Positions 20,578-35,143 of a stretch of DNA of 64,000 bases are shown one piece after another; position 1 is the stretch's first letter; each line of letters begins with the position of its first letter. Position numbers and translations under genes: made by a program. The notes under the pieces are model-generated. The model saw only the letters and a list, made by a program, of their open reading frames with translations. It had not been told where the DNA came from and searched no databases. The stretch is taken from the NCBI GenBank assembly GCA_025201345.1, contig JAIXMG010000018.1, positions 186,001 to 250,000 of the forward strand. Direction: 5' to 3'. This DNA comes from Thamnidium elegans. Lineage: Eukaryota > Mucoromycota > Mucoromycetes > Mucorales > Mucoraceae.

Positions 20578-21113
20578 TTGTGTATAAAGATGGAGGAGTT
20601 GGTATAGATTTATATTCTCTGGGACCTTCATTATTAGAAAAATTATGGGATTTCTCTGCCGATATGATATCAGACGATAATCAATCATATACCTCACAAG
20701 ATGCTCATGCAAGTGATTTAGAATTAGATAGTGATATTGAACAAGGTGAATACAATAGTGATGATGATGGAGAAATCAGAACTACATACGATGATCCTCA
20801 CATAACTGATGATGATGTCCATACTGAAAGAGAGGAAGGCGAGGAAAGTGATTATAATCGTTATGGATCTGGTGCTTATGAACCTACTGGGTATCGCGAA
20901 ATAGGTGAATTTCATTACACACCAGATCATAATAATATAATTCAAAACTCTGGTGCAGATGAACCAAGCTTTCATTTTAGTGATAATGAAAGTACGAATG
21001 GTGAGCAACATACCAGCAATCATCTCACAAATGGTTACATGAATAATCATATGACAAATGGTGGATATCATGAAACTTCTGATATGGATGTACAGGATGA
21101 CGACGATTATTAA
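19222..21113 (+). CDS. TAF14: TAF14/AF9-like YEATS-domain protein
   Basis: Five coding exons (19222-19224, 19284-19491, 19560-20314, 20383-20500, 20590-21113) give 535 codons plus stop in phase. The first coding exon is only the ATG, followed by GTAAAC, a TACTAAAAT branch-like site and TTGTAG. The YEATS domain covers about residues 2-140: PWRNWKITVVAMDGEKEA, CYILHPTFPEPRR, EKGWGEFDMRIVLYF. A Ser/Asn/Lys-rich disordered linker follows. Then comes an ET/AHD-like segment (MMELAKRIYRMPQEQCEEL, IDLYSLGPSLLEKLWDF), matching the C-terminal domain of yeast Taf14 and AF9, and an unusual acidic tail of about 150 residues. YEATS domains read acylated histone lysines. Taf14 is shared by TFIID, TFIIF, SWI/SNF and INO80. 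The exon 3 donor (GAG|GTACTA) is weak but phase fits. Confidence 0.9.
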
Positions 21114-22035
21114 GTGTCTTACTACTAAAACCACCATAGAGCCTTTTCTAATAAATAAATAAATAAAAAAAAAAATTTCAGTGAAATCATATAAAGAGCA
21201 TTCAGTTCAATTTATCACTGCGTTCATAAGAGAGGTTTATTGTATAAACTCATTAGGCCTTGTATTTTATTGTGGGCGTAGTGATAAACTACGCCGGAAA
21301 GTTGTAAATGAATTCTTGTAGGTTTTTATTTGCATACTAAATCTTCATTTAACTAGAATTAGATAATCATGGAATTTTATCGAGAAGGGGAGTATAATTG
21401 TTATTAGTAGAAATGTAAAAAAAAAAAAAAAAAAAAATAGCGTTCTTTTCTAAAAAATGACCCGTGTTTCATATTAGAGAGCGTAGAGCTTGTCTCAGCC
21501 TATATAATATGTTAGTAAGACTTATTTCTGCACGTCAAAAAGTAAGGTGGAAAGTAAGACCGAAAAAAATAATGGTGTATCCTAATCTAGTTCAGGGACA
21601 AGTCTCAGTCAAGTTCCGGTTCGATACATACATATAAACAAACTTTGATGATAGAACGAAAAGTCAAGTATTTCAACTCTCTTTTTTATTGATCTTTAAA
21701 TAAAATATTTTTAATGGATCTCCTCCCACTCCCTTAACTCATTAACGACAAGTATATACAGCTCCTTTGTATATAGAAATGTTACAAAATGTAGATCGCA
21801 CTGTAAGAAAAAAAAAGAAAAAAAAAAGGGGGAGTAGATGTTAGGAGAAGTACGAGGTAAGGTATAAGGGGAAAAAAATAAATATACATTTTACTATAAA
21901 TACATTGATACTTTCATAAAATAAAATAAAATAAAAAAGAACCTTTCTTATACATTATTATTATATATCTATAGTTGTCTATTTTCTTCTTCTTCTCTTC
22001 TATATATATATATATATATATATTATCAAAATAGG
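21114..22035. other. Intergenic
   Basis: This is the spacer between TAF14 and the first subtilase. It holds an A-run (21418-21437) and a (TA) tract just upstream of the protease start. No further gene is seen. Confidence 0.5.
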
Positions 22036-24288
22036 ATGAGATCTTTAGCAAGTAATTTAATTTTGCTGATAGCTACGTTCATTTTTGCATGTACGATAGA
22101 GGCAACGAATATTATACCCAGATCATATATTGTCGAATACGCCGACGCCGATAACCATGACATTATTAATAATGATTTATCTCAATACCAAGACCTTTAC
22201 AATATACATCATACTTATTCATCTGCCATCTTTCACGGTATGTCATTCTCTTTAAAAGATCCAGTTCACACAAAGCCTTCCAATCATCGTCTTGTACCTG
22301 TAGCATATTCAACCGTCAACGATAAAACACATCCAGTATTTAATCATCTTTCCATTCATCCTGCAATAAAAAGAATTTACCCGATTTATAAAGTACCTAG
22401 ACCACAGTGGATACCAAACATAAAAAACGCTAGTCATACTTTTCCTTACGCTAATCAAGACTCTCAAATACTTGATATTCATTTACAATTGGGAATATCT
22501 GGAAAAGATATTTTAATCGGTATATTAGACTCAGGTGCGTAAATAGGTTTTCTCCCCTTTTTTTCAGTATTAAATTTTCTAATAATGGAAGGGAGGTTTC
22601 AACGAGGGATTTTTGATTTTTAACAGTTTTATTAGGTATTGATTACAATCATCCAGCATTAGGTGGCGGATTTGGAGAAGGATTTAAAGTAAGGTACGGG
22701 AAGAACTTGGTTTCTGAATCTAGTGATAAAGAAAATGGGTTAACGTCCCTGGGAAAGGATGATCCATATGATCCTTGTACAAATAATGATGCTGGTATTA
22801 TATAATATGAACCATTTTTTTTTTAAAAAAAAAATTGTACTAGGTATTAACCTCTTTTTTTTTATATATATATAGGTCACGGCACTCACGTTGCTGGAAT
22901 TATTGCTGGTTATGATAAAAAAGCGGTTAGATAGCATTTATTGTTGTTGTTATAAAACTGCTAAAAAAAAAAAGTATTCTGCTTTTAGAATTTTACAGGA
23001 ATAGCACCAAATGCAACATTAGGATTTTGGAGAATATTTGGATGCGAAGGTGGTGCAGGCGAAGATACTGTTATTAAAGCAATGGAAATGGCGTATGAAG
23101 CAGGTATAAGCCCTTTATTTATATATACACAACATAATAAACTATTTGAACTAATACTTATTTAGGATGTCAAATTATAAATCTAAGTTTAGGAATAGAA
23201 AATGGTTGGCCTGAAGATGCAATGGCGGCAGTAGCCGAAAACCTTTCAAATAAAGGGGTGATTGGTAACCTCCTTATCTTTTTTATACCTTTTTATATTC
23301 TGTTTTGACCCCTCCCCCCTTTTTTTATTTTAGTTGTTGGTGTAGCTGGAAATCAAGGGACGAATGGTGTATACTCTCAAAATTCTCCTGCCAGTGGAAG
23401 AAGTGTAATTTCTGTTGCTTCAGTAGATAACTCATTTTACCCTGCAAATGTAATGGATATAAACGTTTTCCCCGAAGAATACTTTCGTAAAGATTATATA
23501 CAATTAATTATTTATACAAGTATGTCAATTTAACTTTTTTTTTTAAAAAAAATATATATATATATAGCATACATGTTTTCATCAAATACAGCTTCGTTTC
23601 CAAATGGTACTTTAGCTTCCATTATAACCGATGGATCAGTCCCATTAGGTTGTGGAAATGATACCACTATTACATCTGAAAACTCCAACGGCAAAATATT
23701 ATTATTGAAACGTGGTGGTTGTACATTTGATGAAAAATTAACTACAGCGAAAGAAGTAGGTGCTATCAGTGTTTTGTTTTATGATCCTGAAGCAGTAAAT
23801 AATGCTCTTGTTGTAGCAAAAACAAAAAATGATTCACTTCCTTGTGCTAGTATAGAAAAGAAATTGGCTCTTAAAATTATTGATTACTACAGTACAAATA
23901 CACAATTGATCAATGTTACGTTTCCTGCTGCGAAACAGATCGTCATTCCTGATACTGCAGGTAATATATCGGATTTTTCAAGTACGGGACCCACGTATGA
24001 ATTGGACTTGAAACCTTCGATTACAGGTATTGGTGGAGACGTATATTCTACTTTACCACATCATATTGATAGCGGGTGGGGTGTACGTTCAGGTACTTCG
24101 ATGGCTGCTCCACATGTAGCTGGTTGCGCCGCTCTGATGATAGAATACTACTCCAAACAGAAATTAAATGTTACATCATCTTTTATCACCGAACATATGC
24201 AAAACCATGCTAAAATTATAAATGCTAAATCAGGTATTCCCGAGCATCCGATAGTACAAGGTGCAGGACTTATTCAACGTAAGGACAT

Positions 24289-24324
<36 letters not shown>

Positions 24325-25255
24325 TAACCTGTATTTATATACAACAATAGCCTATGATGCCATTAAAAGTCAAGTACATGTATCTCCGTCACAAATAAGT
24401 TTTAACGATACCGCATCTCTTACAGAATACAAGACTTATTCTATCAATATTTTAAACTCAAATTCTATACCTCTTTTAGTATCTATCGAAAACATTCAAT
24501 CGAATTCTATACAATCTTATGCAAATGATACATCATTTGTACCTACTGAACCCGCATTAACAAATGGTAGCTTAACTGTTGAGCTAGAATTTTTACCAAA
24601 ACGTAATTTACTATTACCGCCTTCATCTACCACAACAGTGCAAGTAAAAGTAGTATTACCTAATCCAAACCAATTGTTTTATCATTATCAAATGTACGGT
24701 GGATTTATATCGATAAAAAATGTGGAAACGGCAGAATCTATGGCAACCATTCCTTATTTTGGAGTACTAGGAAAGATGATTGATTTACCGTTATTTGATA
24801 CAGGTTATCCTTATTTAGCAACCACTTCAAACACAGAAAAAAGGTTGGCAGAAAATGCAACGTTTAATTTTGACCTAAATAGAAAAGTAAAGACGAAGCC
24901 AACAATTGTAGTAAGATTATTAACAGGTACAGCTAAAATTGATGTCAAAGTTTATAATGAAAATGAAGAGTGTTTGGGAATTATAAGTGGTGGACCATGG
25001 ATTTATAATCAAAGAAATTCATTAGCGGAAGATAATTACGATAGTAATATTTCATGGAATGGAAAATTTATACCGATAAAGGAAAATCAAGACGAAATAA
25101 TAATTGAACAGGAAGAGCCTATTGGTGATAATTCTACCCAAGTAGAAGACGGTACTTATTATCTCTATTTAAGGGCTTTGAAGCATTTTGGCGATCCAGA
25201 TAACAAGAATGATTGGAAAGAATGGAAATCGGGACCTATCATAGTAACAAATTAG
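22036..25255 (+). CDS. Secreted subtilisin-like serine protease (S8A) with PA domain, copy 1
   Basis: Eight exons (22036-22534, 22636-22794, 22876-22925, 22989-23103, 23166-23264, 23334-23486, 23568-24278, 24351-25255) join in phase to 896 residues. There is a signal peptide (hydrophobic core LILLIATFIFAC), then an I9-type propeptide. The catalytic Asp is in GILDSGIDY (about residue 165), His in GHGTHVAGI (about 221) and Ser in SGTSMAAPHVAG (about 536). A PA domain (RGGCTFDEKL) is inserted between His and Ser. The C-terminal region is beta-rich, like the Fn3-type domain of extracellular subtilases. N-glycosylation sites are frequent. An extracellular role in protein breakdown is expected. Copy 2 follows 114 bases downstream on the same strand. 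The donor after KKA is an unusual GTTAGA. Confidence 0.93.
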
Positions 25256-25369
25256 TCGGAATTATCGTTATTTTTTGTTTCAAAAAAACTAAATCCGAGG
25301 GGGAGTCTAATACTAAATCTAAACTAGTAATAAAAATAATTTGTTTTTCTTCTTCCTTTAAATAAAATT

Positions 25370-28300
25370 ATGAAAACTTCTATATTAACAAGTGCTAGTT
25401 TATCATTACTTTATTTATTTTCGTTTGTTCAATCAATAGAAAATGATCACTTACAATCTCTTTTATCCGATCCCAAGTTTAAACCAAATACGTTAGGAAA
25501 CGTTATTCCAGGTCGATATATTATCGAATTTGATCAAAGTTTTCATGGTTCTAGTCTTGATTTTGTAAACGATATTGAATCTGATATTGTAAAGTCATAT
25601 CCAACTATCAATTCTCGTATTAAAATGAGTATAGCTCACGACTATGATTCAGACCCTTCCATCTTTCGAGGTATCTCTATATCACTTCAACAACTAGAAG
25701 ATCAATCTCAATTCAATAAAAGAGATGAAAACGATATGCATATACAAGCTCTTGAAAATACCCTGTTACGGAAAATATTACAACAAAATAGAGTCAAACA
25801 TATTTATCCTGTTGTCGAAATTCAAAGACCAAAAGTAGAAAATTTAATTACTCATAATATCAAGGCTTATGATTTTGATGATCGTAATAATGTTACACCT
25901 GCTATTCCTCAATTATTACTTGATGAAAATGGTCCTTCCTTACCTTTTTCTCATACCATGACACAAGTTGATAAAGTTGTAAGCGATCTTAAATTAAAAG
26001 GAAAAGGTGTCGTGGTCGGAATTATTGATTCAGGTATTGACTATCGTCACCCTGCTTTCGGTGGTGGGTTTGGTCCGGGATTTCAAGTTCGCTATGGTTA
26101 CGACTTGGTTGGAAGTAGATTTAATTCAAGAAATCCATACTCGAGAAGACAAAGTGAAACTCCTCTTGACGATTGTTTAGATGGAAACGGTAAAATTTTT
26201 CTGTGCTTAAAATTATTCAATTTTCCCTTAAACTCTTCTTCTTTCTAGGTCATGGCACACACGTCGCTGGTATTATTGCTGCAAATGACAAGTTCTTTGT
26301 AAGTTTCTAATTAAAAAATAATCTCTTTTCGGGGAATAATAAATATTTATTTAATAGAATTTTACTGGTGTGGCACCTGAAGTCACTCTGGGAGCATGGA
26401 GAGTATTTGGGTGTGATGGTACGACCTCAAATGATCTTGTCATTAAAGCTTTAATTAGTGCACATGAAGCAGGTAAAAACAAAACAAAAAAACAAAGGAA
26501 CTTTGTCCGTAGTTACTTACTGGTTAATGTTTAGGCTGCGATGTCATTAATCTTAGTTTGGGTGGGCCCAGTAATTGGGCAGAAGATCCAACGGCTTTAA
26601 TAGCAAATAGAATTTCGGAAAAAGGATCAATCGGTAAAGATATTTAAGACTCTCTTTTGCTTTAGTATTTTTGTTAACACCCTTTTATACATATATATAT
26701 ATATATAAAACAGTGATTGCAGCAGCAGGTAATGATGGTGCAAAAGGTGCATTTTATATCTCATCTCCAGGTAGCGGTTTAAGTAATATAGCGGTCGCAT
26801 CTATTGATAATGTGTACAATCTTCAACAATCCGCAGTTACAGAAGAGGGATCTGAATATCGTAAATATATAAAGATTTTTTTTACTATATACGAGGATTT
26901 TTTTTCTAATTTTTTTGATTTGATAGCTTATTTATTATCGAGTACAACAAAAACATTTCCTGCGGGACAATTGGTTAATTATATCAACGAAGAATCGAAT
27001 GCAGACGCTTGTTTTGGTACTAGACCAGATAACGATCTCAGAGGAAAAATAGCACTTGTTCAAAGAGGTAAATGTACATTTGACGAGAAAGCAGATATTG
27101 TAAGAAAAAATGGCGGTGCAGGCATCGTCGTTTACGATAACCAAGACGAAACTATCTTTAAAGCAGAAGCTCTCACCATCAAGATTCCTATGGCTTCCGT
27201 GACATTGATGGCTGGTAAAGAATTAAAGAGGTTAATCAATACCAATACAAGATATAAAGATGGTCTTCATATCGAATTTAGAACTGCTTTGACTCCTCAT
27301 AAAGTATCTTCGGGAAATAGAATGTCCAGATTTTCTAGTGTGGGTCCTTTGTATGATATGACTATGAAACCTGATTTTGCTGGTCCCGGTGGTTTCATCT
27401 TTTCAACTTTACCGATTTCTAATGGAGGTTATGGTATGCTTTCGGGGACTTCTATGGCGGCTCCTTATATTGCTGGGGCCTATGCTTTGTATATTCAAGC
27501 ACACGGCAGAGAAAAAAGTGCTAATTATTTAAAAGAACATTTTCAAAATTATGCAAAGCCTGCTTTGCAAGGAGATGATATTGATACTCCTATTAGACAA
27601 GGTGCTGGTTTAATTCAATGTAAGTATAATGTGTATATTATATAAATCATGTAACTCATTATGTTTATTTAGTGTTTGATACTATCAATCAACCTATTCA
27701 CGTATCTCCTGGCCATATTAGTTTTAATGATACTGTCAATTATAAAGCACAAAATTTAACCATCTGTAATCCTGGTAACGATACAGTCACTTTCAAAATT
27801 ATGCATAATCCCTCTTTAGCAGTAGCACCTTTTAATACAAGAACACAAGGATTTGCACCATTACAACCTCCTCATTATGCCCCTGATAATGTTCAAGCGG
27901 TACTGAACATTTCAGAAAGTTTTATTACGATAGGACCAGGACAAACAAAAAAAGTTCGATTTGAAGTGGCAAAAGTCTTGGGAATTGCCAGAGCGGAAGT
28001 ATACCCTATGTACGGTGGTTATATCAAATTTTCTCCAGTCAATAGTACTACGGCCAAATCAATTCATGTACCTTATATTGGAATTAGCGGATCTTTAGCT
28101 AAATTACCTATATTTGATGTAAAATTTCCACGTTTTATGGTTATCAATGGTACAAAATTATTTGAGCATAAACTTCAAGATGGTACAATAAGTACAGGAT
28201 TTATTATTGATAGATCAAATCGATCATCGTCATTTGTTACTACGATGTTTCGATTACTTACTGGGTCTGCTATGATTAAAACAGAAGTATTGGATCAAAA

Positions 28301-28553
28301 CTTGAATCAAATAGGAATGTTTACGTATGAAGAATACTTGACTAGAAATACGTTGGAAGATTTAGACTTTATTTTCGCTCAACGTTGGAATGGTACCATG
28401 ATTCCGAATGGAATAGAAAACTTGGGTGATTCAGTATCTTTAAAACCAGGCGTATATCATTTAAGATGGAAAGGTCTTAAATTAATGTCTGATCCCAAGA
28501 ATCCAGATAGTTGGGAGACCAGAGTATCTCCTCCTGTTCTTATTAGGAATTAA
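25370..28553 (+). CDS. Secreted subtilisin-like serine protease (S8A) with PA domain, copy 2
   Basis: Seven exons (25370-26189, 26249-26298, 26358-26472, 26535-26633, 26714-26860, 26927-27619, 27673-28553) give 934 residues in phase. The signal peptide has the core SLSLLYLFSFVQS. An I9-like propeptide (PGRYIIEFDQSF) follows. Asp is in GIIDSGIDYRHP, His in GHGTHVAGI and Ser in SGTSMAAPYIAG, with PA-domain RGKCTFDEKA. The C-terminal beta-rich domain matches copy 1. Introns sit at the same codons as in copy 1 except that the intron splitting DSG/IDY in copy 1 is absent here. The pair is a tandem duplication that has diverged widely, so both copies are probably maintained. Confidence 0.93.
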
Positions 28554-29025
28554 TAATTAAAAAAATCGGACTGCTGCAAATAAGTGATTAGATTTGATGT
28601 TGTTCAATGACCGATCCATCTCCTCTAAAATATATGCATAGTAGAAATAAAAAAATGTATGTAAAAAAAACTCCACTTTTTTAAAAGTGTGGGTCATAAC
28701 ATTTAAGCACAGTTTCATCTACCTTTTTTATGCTTCATATTAACGTCTATCTTTCTACTAACCGATAATATTAAACAAATAGTCTCTTTTTTTTTTTTAT
28801 TGTTTATAACACTAAACCATATTTATAAAAAAGATTTTAAAAAAGTGCTTTAAATACGTACTTTTTTATTATTTTTTTTACTCGAGGTGGCTTAAAGATT
28901 TGATATGAGTCAGACTCAGACCCCCTCACACAAATGCAAATAAATCAACTTCAAAAAGTTTCACCGTTTTTTTTTTTTTTTTCCTTTCCTTATACACCTT
29001 TCAAAAAAATAAATAACCCCCCCAA
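28554..29025. other. Intergenic, ADE5,7 upstream region
   Basis: No gene. T-runs at 28789-28799 and 28967-28982 and a CCCCCCC stretch lie just upstream of the ADE5,7 start. A TGAGTCA-like sequence (ATGAGTCAGACTCAG at 28904-28918) could be a Gcn4/AP-1 type site, which would suit an amino-acid/purine starvation response; this rests on one motif. Confidence 0.35.
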
Positions 29026-31952
<2,927 letters not shown>

Positions 31953-32142
31953 AAAAAATAAAAAAGAAAAAACTTTTTTTGTTGTATATAATATTTTTAA
32001 AAAAAAAATCACCCCCTATCCCATTTTTATAATAAAGAAGAAAAAACATAGAAAAAAAATAAAAATAAAGACTTGTTTTTATATACAAAAGGTTTTATAA
32101 AAAAAAAGAAAAAAAAAGGGTAAAATGTACATATAATAAGGC

Positions 32143-32766
32143 TTATTGTTGCTTCTTTGATTTTTTAGTAACAGGTTTTTTGTTGTTGTCCTTTGGAATA
32201 CTTAATTTTCTTTTACGAGCTTCAGCAGGGACATGAGGTTCCATTTGAGGTGGTTGTAAACGTTGCATAGCTTGTCTTTGTTGAATTTGTAAAGCTTGCT
32301 GTTGATGTTGCATTCTTAAATTTTGTTGTTGGTAATACCGCTGCATAGCTGCTTGCTGTTGCATAAATTGAGCGGATTGTTGAGGATGAGGTATCCCTTG
32401 AGATGGAATAGGTTGTATAGACATAGGGTTCATATTATTTGGTATCGTACCAGGTGGCATAGTATTTGGCGTATTGACCATGGCTTGAGTATTGATGGGA
32501 GAGTTGATCATGGTTTGTGGAGTCATTGCTTGTTGTGTAGGTATGGTCCCTTGAATCATGGTAGGTGTAGGAGTAGTTGAAGGTAGAGCGTTATCGAAAG
32601 GGCTGGATGTACTGGGTAGTAGGGATAAAATATCTGTAGTCAATAAAGGAGAGCTTACAATTTCTGGTGGAGGTACAGTTTCTTGTTTTTGCTTTTGTTT
32701 TGGTTGTTGTACTTGAGGTTTTTGTTGTTTTTGATCTATTTCTTTTTATTAGTACGGGAATATATG

Positions 32767-32800
<34 letters not shown>

Positions 32801-34153
32801 TTCTGGGTATAAATGTGTCATTTTTTGATTGATGTTAAATGACATGGCAGATAATGAATCTTTTATAACAAAAAGTTTAATTTTTTTAAGTTGTATAAAG
32901 TATCAATGTTTTTACCTTTTGGATTTAGACCAGTAACAAGAGAAAAAAACGCTACTTCACTTATACGATTTGATACATCTATCATCTATATAAACAATCA
33001 ATACCAGTTTTTTTTTTTTTTTTAAAAAAAAATAATAAATAAATATAGTTACACGTAATAATTCCAATATTCTATCAGGTATACCGTAATGGTTTACTAG
33101 TGTTGAAGGTGTTTGGAAGGTAGGAGATTTCAAAGTTAATTTTTTTTTTTTTGAAACGGCGTTTATATCGACCGAGACTAATTTGGAACGTGCAATATAT
33201 TCATCATGTTGATTACACATAAACTTCCATTGATGTATCTTTAATACGCCATCATTTGGATCCAAGTGAAATAAGACTGATAATTCACCCGATAAAATAA
33301 CCTAAATAATAAATTAATTAATTTTTTTTTCTAGTTAAGGGAAACAATCGATATATGTTTACCATGGTTCCGTTATTATATCGATGGATTAAGCTTGAAC
33401 GAGGACACTCTAACATCATACCATTTGGTAAAAAATATTCCATCGTTTGATCTGTTGTTAATTGAATAGAATCAAGATCACATTGATAATATGTATAAAA
33501 GTATCTTGCAATTAAATTTTGTGTGATATCTAAAAATATTTTTTAATATTTAATATTTATATATAAGTTAATAACTAATCGTACCAAACTCTATCCTTTG
33601 TTGTGTATTATTATCTAATAACCCTATTTTCATCGTTGCTGTAGTCGTAAAGAAATCATCTACAAAGCTTTTCCAAAACATCAAATCCTTAGCCTATTTA
33701 TTATTATATAGGTTAGTGATATTTATTATTACTGGTTTTTATTTATTACCTGGTCACCAGGACTAAGTTGATCACGGAACTGCAAGAGACGAAGAACTGC
33801 TTGTCCCATAGATGATGTTCTACACACACACACACACACACACACACAAAGTAAATATTTATTTTCTTTACATGATATAAATATATATATATGTATATAT
33901 ACCTTTGTTCAGTTGTTGTCATAACAGGTTTTATAGGTGCAGAAGAAGGTATTACTTGTGCAAGTTGGGAAAAGGCTGGAGAGCCTTGACTAGATAAGGT
34001 AGGTGTGGGCGGTAAAGTACGTTGTTGTTGTTGTTGTAATTGACGTTGACGAAACAATAATTGAGCTTGTTGTTGTTGTTGTTGCATTCTAGGGTTAGTA
34101 TTGACTTCATGAGCTGAATGTAATCCTGCATTATATGGTGATTCCGTAGACAT
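32143..34153 (-). CDS. LIM-domain-binding (Ldb1/NLI/SEUSS-type) transcriptional adaptor
   Basis: The minus-strand start at 34153 gives MSTESPYNAG followed by a Gln-rich segment. The LIM_bind domain follows over several exons: VLRLLQFRDQLSPGD, LMFWKSFVDDFFTTTATM, ECPRSSLIHRYNNGTMV, WKFMCNQHDEYIARSKL, LVNHYGIPDRILELLRMI. The last exon (from about 32735) is Pro/Gln/Thr-rich and ends with a basic KKPVTKKSKKQQ that could be a nuclear signal. Fungal homologues act with SEUSS/Adn/Mfg1-type partners as co-regulators of adhesion, filamentation and development. A (CA) tract lies in the first intron. It converges on ADE5,7 (190 bases) and diverges from the Stc1-domain gene. Confidence 0.88.
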
Positions 34154-34360
34154 GAATCAAAAAGCTTATTATTTTTTTCTTTCTTTTTACTCTAGTATTT
34201 ATTTATATGTGTATATAAAAAAAAAAGGGAAAAGAAAAAGAGAGAAATTATGTTTCCCTTCTCTATTATTATTTTTATAGGTTCTATTTCGAGGTCACAT
34301 CCACTCATAAAAAAAAAAAAGGGTTCCTTCTTTTTTACTCTCTTTTTTTCACGGTTAATC
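34154..34360. promoter_or_regulatory. Short divergent promoter region
   Basis: 207 bases separate the divergent starts of the LIM-binding adaptor and the Stc1-domain gene, so the two promoters must share this space. It contains A- and T-rich runs. No specific factor site is clear. Confidence 0.5.
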
Positions 34361-34695
34361 ATGAGCAAGTACAATAACAACCATAACACCCAACGTTTAA
34401 GTTCTTTCACTACTTCCGGTGCCAATGGTAAGACTTTGATCTAATAACTTTTTATTATTATTATTATTGATACTTGTATTATTATTTTATTTTTTTTAGC
34501 TGGCCAAGGTATGCCCTCTACTTTGAGATGCGTATTCTGCAAAACTGTAAGTGTTTCTTTTTAATTGTTTTTGTAAATGTACTTAACTTTTCTAAACTTT
34601 TAGGATAAACCTCTCGAGTCCTTTTCCGCTACTCAAATCCAAAAAGCTACGTTCAACCGTAAGTTATATATATTTTGACATGAAACCAATATTTA

Positions 34696-34726
<31 letters not shown>

Positions 34727-35046
34727 GTCTGTGTAGCTTATGCACCCGTCTCTTACAATAGCAAGCCAAAGACTATCTGTTGTAAGAAGTGCTCTCCTAC
34801 TCAACAAACGCACTTGACTTGTTCAATTTGCAGTAAGACACAGCCTTTGGATAAATTTGCCAAGGTACGATTTTCATTTTTTTTTTTTTTTTTTTAACTT
34901 TCTTGTTGTATGTGTGTATATAGTCCCAACGTAGAAATGCTGAAAAAGCTCGTTGTATTAAATGTAACAAGAAGCGTGAAGAAGAAGATGTTTGGGCCTC
35001 TGACCCTGAAACCGAAAGCGATGATGAATTCGATCAATTCTTGTAA
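34361..35046 (+). CDS. Stc1-domain protein, 139 residues
   Basis: Five exons (34361-34427, 34500-34546, 34604-34658, 34737-34864, 34924-35046) join to 139 residues. The Stc1 pattern is complete: LRCVFCKTDKPLESFSATQI, CCKKC, LTCSICSKTQPLDKFAK, SQRRNAEKARCIKCNKKRE. That is eight or more Cys in CxxC-type pairs and the FxxxQRR segment, which suggests a zinc-binding fold. In fission yeast Stc1 bridges Argonaute (RITS) and the CLRC H3K9 methyltransferase complex. Whether this shorter protein does the same is unknown; other Stc1-domain proteins have no assigned role. An acidic tail follows. It ends 97 bases from the convergent coiled-coil gene. Confidence 0.9.
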
Positions 35047-35143
35047 ACAGAGATAATACAGTAGAATAAAGAGGAAGTGAGACAGTTTTTTTTTATGATA
35101 CATTGTTTTTTTTATATGTATATTATGGTACAAAGATTATTTT

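Noticed and set aside
32323..32580. Plus-strand frame rich in Arg, His and Leu
   Set aside because: Antisense of the Gln/Met/Pro-rich last exon of the LIM-binding adaptor.
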